From Patescibacteria group bacterium (GTDB lineage: Bacteria; Patescibacteriota; Minisyncoccia; Phycocordibacterales; Phycocordibacteraceae), in the NCBI GenBank assembly GCA_018970465.1, contig JAGWWI010000004.1, forward strand, positions 1 through 45,927: DNA of 45,927 bases. The letters run 5' to 3'. Position 1 is the first letter of the stretch; each line of letters opens with the position of its first letter. The notes beneath the pieces are model-generated. The model worked only from the letters and a program-made list of their open reading frames with translations, was not told the origin of the DNA and ran no database searches. The position numbers were made by a program, and so were the translations under genes. Positions 6,808-13,906 of the stretch are shown here, in pieces.

Positions 6808-8085
6808 ATGTACGCGCTCGTCGAACGCATCGTCGCGCTCCTCAAGAAGGTCGTGCCGGACGCATGGGTGCGCCCCCTGCTGCCTCGCTACCATCGGACA
6901 CTCGCATTCGCATCTGCGCTCGCCTACGGCTTCCCCGCCCGCTCGCTCACGGTCATCGGCGTCACCGGCACCAAGGGCAAGTCCTCGGTCGCGGATATGC
7001 TCTTCACCGTCCTCCGGCATGCGAGATACCCTACCGCCGTCGCCGGCACGATCCGCTTCGCGATCAACGACCAGTCGGAGCCGAACCTCTTCAAGATGAC
7101 GATGCCAGGCCGCGGCTTCATCCAGCACTTCCTCGCGCGGGCGAAGCGGGCGGGCTGTCGTTACGCGGTCGTCGAGATCACGAGCGAGAGCACGCTGAAC
7201 TTCCGCCACCGCCACCTCGACCTCGACGCGCTCGTGTTCACCAACTTGCAGCGGGAGCACATCGAGCGCCACGGCTCGTTCGAGAAGTACGCGGCGGCGA
7301 AGCTCGAGATCGGCAGAGAGCTCGCGCGCTCCCCGAAGCGCCCCCGCGCGATCATCCCGAACGGCGACGATCCGGCCGCGGCGCCCTACCTCGCGCTCCC
7401 GGTCGAAGAGAAGCGGCCGTTCTCCTACGCCGAGGCGACGGCTATCGCCCTCGGCCCCGGGACCGCGGCGTTCACCTACCACGGCACGCGCTTCTCGCTC
7501 CAGCTCCCGGGCTCCTTCAGCATCATGAACTCTCTCGCCGTCATCAAGGCGGCGGAGTTCCTCGGCGTCCCGCTCCCGGCGATCGCCGACGCGCTCGCGA
7601 AGCTCGAGCGCATCCCGGGCCGCACCGAGCGCATCGAGGCGGGCCAGGATTTCACGGCCGTCGTCGACTACGCGCACACGCCCGACTCCCTCGAGGCGCT
7701 CTACGCCGCCTACCCGGTGCGCAAGGTCTGCGTCCTCGGGAACACGGGTGGCGGGCGCGACACCTGGAAGCGGCCCTTGATGGGCAAGATCGCTGACGCC
7801 GCCTGCGACCTCGTCATCCTCACGAACGAGGATCCGTACGACGAAGACCCGCGCGCGATCGTCGACGCGATGGCAGCGGGAATGGTGCGGCAGCCGGAGA
7901 TCGTGATGGACCGGCGCGAAGCGATCCGCAGGGCGCTCGCGGCCGCGCGGCCGGGCGACGCCGTCCTTGTGACCGGCAAAGGCACCGACCCCTACATCAT
8001 GGGCGCCGCCGGGGCGAAGGAGCTGTGGAGCGATGCACAGGTGGTCCGCGACGAGCTCAAGCGGCTGCTATCATCGAAGCCATGA
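6808..8085 (+). CDS. murE: MurE-like Mur ligase (UDP-MurNAc-peptide synthetase)
   Basis: 425 residues. The central Mur ligase ATP site is GVTGTKGKSSVADML (about residues 51-65). VVEITSEST and FTNLQREHIERHGSFEKY match the MurE metal and catalytic region, and the C-terminal domain contains VVDYAHTPDSLEALY and GNTGGGRDTWKRPLM. MurE adds the third amino acid to UDP-MurNAc-dipeptide in peptidoglycan synthesis. The specificity loop reads NEDPYDEDP instead of the meso-DAP-type DNPR, so the added residue cannot be deduced. The N-terminal UDP-binding domain is short, as in many CPR Mur ligases. The gene follows ruvA by one base and overlaps the lamin-tail gene by four (ATGA). Confidence 0.85.
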   Translation: MYALVERIVALLKKVVPDAWVRPLLPRYHRTLAFASALAYGFPARSLTVIGVTGTKGKSSVADMLFTVLRHARYPTAVAGTIRFAINDQSEPNLFKMTMPGRGFIQHFLARAKRAGCRYAVVEITSESTLNFRHRHLDLDALVFTNLQREHIERHGSFEKYAAAKLEIGRELARSPKRPRAIIPNGDDPAAAPYLALPVEEKRPFSYAEATAIALGPGTAAFTYHGTRFSLQLPGSFSIMNSLAVIKAAEFLGVPLPAIADALAKLERIPGRTERIEAGQDFTAVVDYAHTPDSLEALYAAYPVRKVCVLGNTGGGRDTWKRPLMGKIADAACDLVILTNEDPYDEDPRAIVDAMAAGMVRQPEIVMDRREAIRRALAAARPGDAVLVTGKGTDPYIMGAAGAKELWSDAQVVRDELKRLLSSKP

Positions 8086-9134
8086 ATGAAGCGTGGTTTT
8101 TCGTCGGCCTCTTCGCGTTCATCTTCCTCCTCTGGATCGCGATCGGCGGCCCTACCCGCGGCGTCTCCTTCGGGCTCCCGGCGGTGACCGCGACGAGCGT
8201 CTCCGCTACGGCGGAGGGGTCGACGACGGGCTCCTACTTCTCGCTCCCGCAGGCGCCCTTCGCGATCGGGCAGACCGAAATCCACCTGCCGGGGTCTTCG
8301 AGCGGCTCGTCGTACGGCTATAGCTCCGGCAGCGGCTCTGGCTACGGCTACGGCTCGACGAACCCATTGATCACAGTGCCGGGCGTCACCTTCCCCGCGA
8401 CCTCGCCCTACCGCGGCCGCGTCTCGCTCGCGGGCTCGGTCGGGGACGCGAGCTCGAGCGACCCGGGCGAGGAGTACGTCGAGATCTACGCTGCCGACGA
8501 CGGCGGAGCGCCGATCGACATAACGGGCTGGGAGCTCCTCTCGGGCGCGACCTACAAGTACGCGTACATCCCCCAGGGCACCGCGATCCCCGCATCCGGG
8601 ATCGTGAATCCGACAAGCGATATTTACCTCCGGCCGGGCGACACGGCGATCATCACCTCGGGTGAGTCGCCCGTGGGCGGCTCCTTCCGCGAGAACGAGT
8701 GCACGGGCTACTTCGGGAGCACCCAGAGCTTCACCCCCTCCCTCTCGCAGTCGTGCCCCTCTGCCAACACCGAGATGACGACCTACTACGGCAAGCCATA
8801 TATCCACGACCCGGACTGCATCAACTACACGCGCTCCCTGGGCACCTGCCGGATGCCGACCGCTGCGGGCGAGGCGAACCTGAACCTCACCTGCCAGGAC
8901 TTCCTCGACACGTACCTCAACTACTCCGGCTGCCTCGCGGCGCACCAGGGCGACGCGGGCTTCGTCCTCCCCGACTGGCGCATCTACCTCGGCCGGAAGC
9001 CCCTCTCCGAACTCCCCGCCTTCGCGAGCGTGAACGAAACGCGCAAGCAAGGGCCCCTCTGGCGCGCGAGCTACGACGTCGTCGAGCTCCTCGACCGCGA
9101 GGGCCGCATCGTCGACGCGTTCACGTACGACTAG
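8082..9134 (+). CDS. Membrane-anchored lamin-tail-domain-like surface protein
   Basis: 350 residues from the ATG at 8082, which overlaps the murE stop (ATGA); the ORF-track start at 8025 lies inside murE. Residues about 5-22 are a membrane anchor (FVGLFAFIFLLWIAIGG). A Ser/Thr-rich linker follows with a Gly-Ser-Tyr low-complexity block (GYSSGSGSGYGYGS, about 80-95). From about 115 a lamin-tail-like beta domain appears (EEYVEIYAADDGGAPIDITG and WELLSGATYKYAYIPQGTAI). Several cysteines (about 205-300) may form disulfides outside the cell. Structural or surface function is inferred. Confidence 0.6.
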   Translation: MNEAWFFVGLFAFIFLLWIAIGGPTRGVSFGLPAVTATSVSATAEGSTTGSYFSLPQAPFAIGQTEIHLPGSSSGSSYGYSSGSGSGYGYGSTNPLITVPGVTFPATSPYRGRVSLAGSVGDASSSDPGEEYVEIYAADDGGAPIDITGWELLSGATYKYAYIPQGTAIPASGIVNPTSDIYLRPGDTAIITSGESPVGGSFRENECTGYFGSTQSFTPSLSQSCPSANTEMTTYYGKPYIHDPDCINYTRSLGTCRMPTAAGEANLNLTCQDFLDTYLNYSGCLAAHQGDAGFVLPDWRIYLGRKPLSELPAFASVNETRKQGPLWRASYDVVELLDREGRIVDAFTYD

Positions 9135-9958
9135 TTCTTATAGGAAGCTATCGCCATCCGAAGAAGCTCTCGCTTCTCGAGACTTTTCTTCCATCGACTG
9201 TTTGTACGTTTACCGTTTATACAAACGCCTGGAGAGAAATTTATTTCTATCTCAAAGCGTTCGAGATTCTGTTTTCCGATAATCGCTATTTCATTTGGCT
9301 CCACGATCCGCGCTTCAACCCCAAAGTCCGCTAGGAGTGCCTTTACGATCCTGAGAATAGTAAGATCTTTTTGGTATCCGCGCACGCGTCTACGTTTAGA
9401 CGGCATAAAATCCATGCAGCCTTCGTCATCGAAAAAAGCCCTCAAGAACTCTCGCTTAAGCTTTTTCTGTAGCGTGACAATTTCTCCCAGTAACATACGC
9501 GCACGATCATGCAGATGCTCAGAAAGAGCGACGTTGAAATAGGCGATTCTGCCCACTCCTGTTTTTGTATTCCTGTATCGACTTGGCGCAAATGCATATA
9601 CGCTTTGCATTAGTATTTCTACCCGATTGCGGAGCGCCTCGCTGCGATTATTGTAGGCACATACTCTTCGCATAATTTCGCCGTCGAAGAGCAGGTGTCC
9701 GAGTAGCAGTACATTTTGTGGCGTCCACTTAGTTACAGGAATGAATTCGCGAGCACTTTTTCCTTTTCTCGCGAGTGCAAATTGGCGAATGCGTTGCCCT
9801 GCGGCTCTACGCACCACGGCAAGTTTTTCTGGGGCCAAGGGTAAATCTTGGATATGAAAATATACGGTGGTCTTTGAACGACCCGTGGCTCGCACGATCT
9901 CAGGAAGGGTATGCCCTTGCCGCCGCAAAGCGATGCATCGTTCTTTCAGCATATTCAT
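9131..9958 (-). CDS. HTH plus LAGLIDADG-type endonuclease-like protein
   Basis: 275 residues. The N-terminus is a Hin-like HTH (GHTLPEIVRATGRSKTTVYFH, about 15-36). Two LAGLIDADG-like helices follow: LLGHLLFDGEIMRR (about 83-96) and FLRAFFDDEGCMDF (about 170-183). Both keep an acidic residue at the end of the helix, as homing endonucleases and their regulatory relatives do. It may be a free-standing homing endonuclease or a domesticated DNA-binding protein. AT-richer codons than its neighbours suggest horizontal arrival. The start lies directly behind the tRNA-Lys on the same strand, and the stop overlaps the convergent lamin-tail gene by four bases. Confidence 0.7.
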   Translation of the reverse strand: MNMLKERCIALRRQGHTLPEIVRATGRSKTTVYFHIQDLPLAPEKLAVVRRAAGQRIRQFALARKGKSAREFIPVTKWTPQNVLLLGHLLFDGEIMRRVCAYNNRSEALRNRVEILMQSVYAFAPSRYRNTKTGVGRIAYFNVALSEHLHDRARMLLGEIVTLQKKLKREFLRAFFDDEGCMDFMPSKRRRVRGYQKDLTILRIVKALLADFGVEARIVEPNEIAIIGKQNLERFEIEINFSPGVCINGKRTNSRWKKSLEKRELLRMAIASYKN

Positions 9959-9959
9959 G

Positions 9960-10032
9960 TCCGCCCCCCGGGGAACGATCCCGGAACCTACCGCTTAAAA
10001 GGCGGTTGCTCTACCGATTGAGCTAGAGGCGG
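9960..10032 (-). tRNA. tRNA-Lys(TTT) with atypical T-loop
   Basis: On the minus strand: acceptor CCGCCTC / GGGGCGG (one G-T wobble) with discriminator A, D-arm GCTC-AATCGGTA-GAGC, anticodon arm ACCGC-CTTTTAA-GCGGT (anticodon TTT), variable AGGTT, T-stem CCGGG/CCCGG. The T-loop is ATCGTTC instead of the canonical TTCRANY, so positions 54 and 58 read A and T. Pairing is otherwise complete. The gene could be functional, diverged, or a tRNA-like leftover next to the LAGLIDADG gene. Confidence 0.7.
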
Positions 10033-10040
10033 GTGCCTTT

Positions 10041-10046
10041 ATTATA
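10041..10046 (-). promoter_or_regulatory. Consensus -10 (TATAAT) for tRNA-Lys and the LAGLIDADG gene
   Basis: A perfect TATAAT on the minus strand ends eight bases before the tRNA 5' end. A weak -35 (TTGGAT, 10065-10070) lies 18 bases upstream, inside a tRNA-3'-end-like sequence on the other strand. Confidence 0.6.
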
Positions 10047-10054
10047 CACGAGCT

Positions 10055-10079
10055 GTTGGTTCGAATCCAACTGGGCGGA
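10055..10079 (+). other. Orphan tRNA 3'-half-like sequence (T-arm plus acceptor strand)
   Basis: GTTGG-TTCGAAT-CCAAC is a canonical T-arm, followed by TGGGCGG and A, exactly the layout of a tRNA 3' end. No matching D-arm or anticodon arm lies upstream on the plus strand. It may be a leftover of a disrupted tRNA gene or a tRNA-end attachment-site duplication. Confidence 0.45.
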
Positions 10080-10109
10080 CTCGCATCGTCGAGCCTGTTG
10101 CGCTAGTTA

Positions 10110-10149
10110 CCGTATAGAGGCCGTACCTTTCGGTCATATATACGGAGGA
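10110..10149 (+). promoter_or_regulatory. Shine-Dalgarno of yvcK with a flanking inverted repeat
   Basis: GGAGGA (10144-10149) sits four bases before the ATG. A 7-bp inverted repeat CCGTATA / TATACGG (10110-10116, 10139-10145) ends on the SD and could fold over it. This is one of the few clear SDs in the window. Confidence 0.5.
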
Positions 10150-10153
10150 CAAC

Positions 10154-11164
10154 ATGAAGGTAGTCACTATCGGCGGCGGTACAGGCCAGCACGCGGTCCT
10201 TTCGGCGCTCCGGCTCATTCAGGAGCGGTTCGGGCTCGCAATAACCGCCATTCCGACCGCGATGGACAGCGGCGGCTCGAGCGGCATGCTCCGGATCGAG
10301 CATCGCATCATTTCGCCCGGCGATATCGGGCAGTGCATACTGGCGCTCTCGGAGGACCAGGCGCGCGATGCGTGGCTTCTTGCCGGGCAGCGCTTCGGCG
10401 AGGGACGCGTCAACGGCGATACGCTCCGCAACTATCTCGTCCTCGCCGCCCTGAAGCACCACTGCGGGGATGGCGAGCGCGCGATGCGCGCTATCCGCGA
10501 GACGCTCCACCTCGCGGGGGAGATCGCGCCGGTCACGTTCGACGAGACGCACGTGCACGCGCGACTCGCCGACGGTACCGTTCTCACCCAAGAGCACGAC
10601 ATCTCGACAGCGGACCTCGTCGGCGCGGGCGGTATCGAGGAACTCTGGCTTGACCCGCTGCCGAGGGCGAACCCGAGCGCGCTCCGCGCGATAGCGGAAG
10701 CGGATGCAGTCATCGTCTGCCCAGGCACGCTCGCGTGCTCGGTGATACCCAACTTTCTCGTACCCAGCATCGTCGCAAGACTCCGCGAAGCAGGCGGGCG
10801 CAAGGCATACGTCGTGAACCTCATGAACGAGCGCCGTCGCGTGCCGGCCACATGGTCGGTGCGCGACTACGTCGCCTATCTGGAGCAGTACCTCGGCCCG
10901 CGCTTCTTCGATACGGTCGTCTGCAACACACAGCCGGTCACCGCGGAGCAATCCCGCGTATACGAAGAAGAGCGCGCAGCCGTACCGCTCCTCCACGACA
11001 TGCGCGACGACGGCCGCTCGGTCTACGCCGTCCCGCTCCTCTCTGCCGTTCCGGTCGTCACTGATCCGAACGACGCGATCGGCTCCCTGCGCGCCTCCGT
11101 CCGCCACGACCCAGCCAAGCTCGCGCATGTATTGTCGCAAGTCCTGGCGGGAGACCCGGCGTGA
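10154..11164 (+). CDS. yvcK: YvcK/CofD-like protein (gluconeogenesis factor family)
   Basis: 336 residues. The nucleotide-binding N-terminus reads VVTIGGGTGQHAVLSALR, followed by AMDSGGSSGMLR and ISPGDIGQCILAL, the hallmarks of the YvcK/CofD family (GGGTG, DDGGSSG, PPGD). In Firmicutes YvcK binds UDP-sugars and is needed for growth on gluconeogenic carbon and for cell shape; the role here is inferred from the family. The second D of the DDGGSSG motif is replaced (MDSGGSSG). It has a strong SD and overlaps the downstream HAD gene (TGATG), so the two are translationally coupled. Confidence 0.85.
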   Translation: MKVVTIGGGTGQHAVLSALRLIQERFGLAITAIPTAMDSGGSSGMLRIEHRIISPGDIGQCILALSEDQARDAWLLAGQRFGEGRVNGDTLRNYLVLAALKHHCGDGERAMRAIRETLHLAGEIAPVTFDETHVHARLADGTVLTQEHDISTADLVGAGGIEELWLDPLPRANPSALRAIAEADAVIVCPGTLACSVIPNFLVPSIVARLREAGGRKAYVVNLMNERRRVPATWSVRDYVAYLEQYLGPRFFDTVVCNTQPVTAEQSRVYEEERAAVPLLHDMRDDGRSVYAVPLLSAVPVVTDPNDAIGSLRASVRHDPAKLAHVLSQVLAGDPA

Positions 11165-11670
11165 TGGCTCCCCTCTTCTCCGATCGGCTCTTCATCGTCG
11201 ACCTCGACGATACGCTCGCCAACACGACGCGCGACATGCGGGGGTCATGGGAGAACCTCCCGCAGCTCACGCTCGCGCCGGGAGCGCATCAGTTCGTCCG
11301 GCGGTATGGAGAACGCACGGTGCTACTAACTGCGGGAAACGAGGAGGTTCAGTTACGCAAGATCGCGCATCTCGGCCTCAAGGGAATACTGCGATTAGAG
11401 ATCGTCGTTCCCGAACCCGAGTTGAAGCAGGCGGCGCTTGAATCTCTTCTCGCAAGCTGTGCGCTTCCGCCGAGTCGTTTCGTCATCATCGGCGACCGAC
11501 TCGACAAGGAAATCGCCGCAGGCAATCGCCTCGGTTTCGTCACGGTACGAATGCGTCTACCACACGGGCGATGGGGTGCGTACGAACCCGCCTCCGAGGA
11601 GGAGCGGCCGCATGCGACTATCGAGACTTTCGACGAGCTCGAGGGAGCGCTCCTATCTCTGCCGTACTAA
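11164..11670 (+). CDS. HAD-superfamily hydrolase
   Basis: 168 residues from the ATG that overlaps the yvcK stop by one base. HAD motif I is IVDLDDTLANTT (nucleophile Asp, acid/base Asp), motif II the Thr in VLLTAGN, motif III a Lys region around LKQAAL, motif IV FVIIGDRLDKEIAAG. It is a small phosphatase-type fold with essentially no cap domain; the substrate is unknown. A rho-independent terminator follows at once. Confidence 0.75.
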   Translation: MAPLFSDRLFIVDLDDTLANTTRDMRGSWENLPQLTLAPGAHQFVRRYGERTVLLTAGNEEVQLRKIAHLGLKGILRLEIVVPEPELKQAALESLLASCALPPSRFVIIGDRLDKEIAAGNRLGFVTVRMRLPHGRWGAYEPASEEERPHATIETFDELEGALLSLPY

Positions 11671-11672
11671 CT

Positions 11673-11707
11673 CGCCGCTGCGCCCTGCGCGGCGGCGTCT
11701 CTTTTAT
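11673..11707 (+). terminator. Rho-independent terminator of yvcK-HAD
   Basis: A GC-rich hairpin CGCCGC...GCGGCG lies two bases after the HAD stop and is followed by TCTCTTTTATTT. It also covers the 3' end of the convergent ABC-F gene. Confidence 0.7.
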
Positions 11708-13155
11708 TTCGCCAGGTCGAGCACGTCGTCGATGCGGATCTCCCGGACGAACTCCGGCGCATGCGACACGAGGATCATCGCGCCTGCGTAGTCGCTCAAG
11801 GCCTTCGCGATCACCGGCAGATGGCGGAAGTTGATGTGGTTCGTCGGCTCGTCGAGGATGAGGAGCCCGGGGCGCGCAAGGACGAGCGAGGCGAACGCGA
11901 CGAGCCCCTTCTGCCCTTCTGAGAGATCGCCGATCTGCGTGCGGATCGTATCCGCGCCTATCAGGAAGCCCGCGGCCGTGGCGCGCATCTTCTCCTCGTC
12001 TCGCTCTTCCATCACCGCGAGGAGCGCGTCGTACACGGTCTTCGCGAAGTCGAGCGTCGAGAAGTCCTGGCGGTAGTAGCCCACCCGGACGCCCGGCGCA
12101 ATAGTCGCACCCCGAGCGGAGCCTCCTGCAATCGCTTCGAGCAGGGTGCTCTTGCCTATCCCGTTCGGGCCCGCCACGAGGAGGTGGCCGCCCTTGCGGA
12201 GCGCGACGTTCGCCCGCTTCTCGACCGGCTTGCCGGCTTTGAGGACGGCGTAGCCCGTGAGCTCGAGCACGACCGACCGCAGGCCCGGCTGCGCGGGGAT
12301 CGCGAAGGGGCGGATGGTCTTGTCCTCTTTGCGGACATCCACCTTCGCCTCCTCCATCTCCTCGGCCTCAGCGCGCATCTTCTTGGCGACGAGCCGCATC
12401 TTGCCGCCCTTGTGCGCGAAGAAGTTCGCCTTGTCTTTGTTCTCCTGGATCTTCTTCGCGAGGAGCGCGTTCTTGCGATTCTCCCGCTCGATCCGCGCCG
12501 CGACAGCTTCTTGGACGTCGGCATAGGTGCCCGCATACTGCTCGACCCGTCGCGTGGCGGCGTCGAGGTAGAGCACGCCGGTCGTGAACGCGTTCAAGAA
12601 CGCCGCGTCGTGCGAGATGACGGCCACGGTTCCCCGATACTCGACCAGGAAGCGCGTGAGATGCTCGATCCCTGCCTGATCGAGGTTATTCGTCGGCTCG
12701 TCCAAGAGGAGAAGCTCCGGATCCTGGATGAGCGCCGACGCGAGGAGGAGCCGCGCCTGCTGGCCGCCCGAGAAGCTCTGCACGAGCCGGTCGTGATCCG
12801 CCGCGAGATTCACGACCTCGAGAACGGCGTCGATCCGCGGGTCGATGTCATAGACCGGCCGCGCGAACTGTTTCTCGAAGAACGCGCGCACCGTGAGCGT
12901 GAGCTCGGCGCGCGGGATCACCTGCCGCGCCGTCGCGATGGTGAGCCCGGCAGCCCGGTGCACGGCGCCGCTCTCAGGCGAGCGAACGCCGGCCGCGAGC
13001 GCGAACAAGGTCGACTTGCCGGCGCCGTTCTGGCCCATCACCGCGAGCTTCGCGCCGCGCCGGATGGTGAAGTCCACCTCGTCGAGGATCGGCTTGTCGT
13101 CGCTGTAGCCGAACGAAACGCGCTCGAATCGCACCACACTCTCTTCTCTTGCCAT
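11704..13155 (-). CDS. ABC-F family ATPase (ribosome-associated)
   Basis: 483 residues with two ABC cassettes and no membrane segment. Cassette 1: Walker A GQNGAGKST, signature SFSGGQQAR, Walker B LLLLDEPTNNLD. Cassette 2: GPNGIGKST, DLSEGQKGL, LLILDEPTNHINFRH. Between them is the charged inter-domain linker (ALLAKKIQENKDKANFF...) that ABC-F proteins insert into the ribosomal E-site. These proteins act as translation factors or confer resistance to ribosome-targeting drugs; which applies here cannot be read. A terminator-like hairpin precedes it on the same strand. Confidence 0.88.
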   Translation of the reverse strand: MAREESVVRFERVSFGYSDDKPILDEVDFTIRRGAKLAVMGQNGAGKSTLFALAAGVRSPESGAVHRAAGLTIATARQVIPRAELTLTVRAFFEKQFARPVYDIDPRIDAVLEVVNLAADHDRLVQSFSGGQQARLLLASALIQDPELLLLDEPTNNLDQAGIEHLTRFLVEYRGTVAVISHDAAFLNAFTTGVLYLDAATRRVEQYAGTYADVQEAVAARIERENRKNALLAKKIQENKDKANFFAHKGGKMRLVAKKMRAEAEEMEEAKVDVRKEDKTIRPFAIPAQPGLRSVVLELTGYAVLKAGKPVEKRANVALRKGGHLLVAGPNGIGKSTLLEAIAGGSARGATIAPGVRVGYYRQDFSTLDFAKTVYDALLAVMEERDEEKMRATAAGFLIGADTIRTQIGDLSEGQKGLVAFASLVLARPGLLILDEPTNHINFRHLPVIAKALSDYAGAMILVSHAPEFVREIRIDDVLDLAK

Positions 13156-13179
13156 CTCGGCACCCTAGCGCACTTCTTG

Positions 13180-13203
13180 AGAAAACGAAAAAGCGCTGGC
13201 GCT
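13180..13203 (-). terminator. Probable terminator after holA
   Basis: On the minus strand the holA stop is directly followed by AGCGCCAGCGCT and then TTTTTCGTTTT. The hairpin is short but the T-tract is good. Confidence 0.5.
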
Positions 13204-13904
13204 CAGATCGCAAGCGCGAAACGCTCGAGCGCGAGCGCGAGGTCGAAGCCCTTGGCTCGCGCGTCCATGAGGAGTGCGATGAGGTCCGCGGAGAGCGTAC
13301 GCGCTTCGGCCGGCTTCCATTTCGCGCTCCCCTTCTCGAGGATGTCGCGCGCCTTCCAGTGGAGGAGGCCGTGGAGCTGCTCGGGCGCGTCGCCCTGCCC
13401 TAAGGCGCGCACGACCTCGAGCCAGAGCCGCTCGGGCGAGCGGGAGGCGAGCGCGTTCACGAGCGCGCTATTGAATCCGCGCTCCGCGCGCTTCGCGGCG
13501 AGGTCGAAGGCGTAGGCCTGCTTGGCTTTCGCGATGATCTTCTTCGCCTTCGCGCTCGCGAGCTTGGGCGCGAGGATCACGATCGCGTTGTCGGACGCCG
13601 CGAGGCGATCGAGCGCGTCCTCGACCAGGCTCCCGCTCGTGGGCGTTTCGCTCACGTCCGTTTCTGCCTCGCCCTCTCCCGCGCTCGCACGCGCCACAGG
13701 GAACGGATCGTCGAGAAGGATAAGGAGGCGCGAAACGAAGAGCCCGCCCGCATTCGCCGCATCGTCGAGAAGGCCGACGGAGAGCTCTTCGCGGGCGAGG
13801 CGCGCGTAGGAGAGCGCGGGATTTTTCGCGCGCGCCTTCGCCACCCACTCGAACGCCTTCGCGCGGACGCGTTCGGTATCCGAGCCGTGGAACAGGTAGA
13901 TCAT
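13203..13904 (-). CDS. holA: DNA polymerase III delta subunit-like (HolA)
   Basis: 233 residues, starting MIYLFHGSDTERVRAKA, which matches the N-terminus of divergent HolA (F.G.D......A). Near residue 60 it has FVSRLLILLDDPF, and the C-terminal half is helical. Delta is the clamp-loader subunit that opens the DnaN ring. It is shorter than the usual ~330 residues, as is common for CPR delta proteins, so the assignment is less certain than for polA. It sits two bases downstream of polA in a tsaE-polA-holA operon. Confidence 0.65.
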   Translation of the reverse strand: MIYLFHGSDTERVRAKAFEWVAKARAKNPALSYARLAREELSVGLLDDAANAGGLFVSRLLILLDDPFPVARASAGEGEAETDVSETPTSGSLVEDALDRLAASDNAIVILAPKLASAKAKKIIAKAKQAYAFDLAAKRAERGFNSALVNALASRSPERLWLEVVRALGQGDAPEQLHGLLHWKARDILEKGSAKWKPAEARTLSADLIALLMDARAKGFDLALALERFALAI

Positions 13905-13906
13905 GC

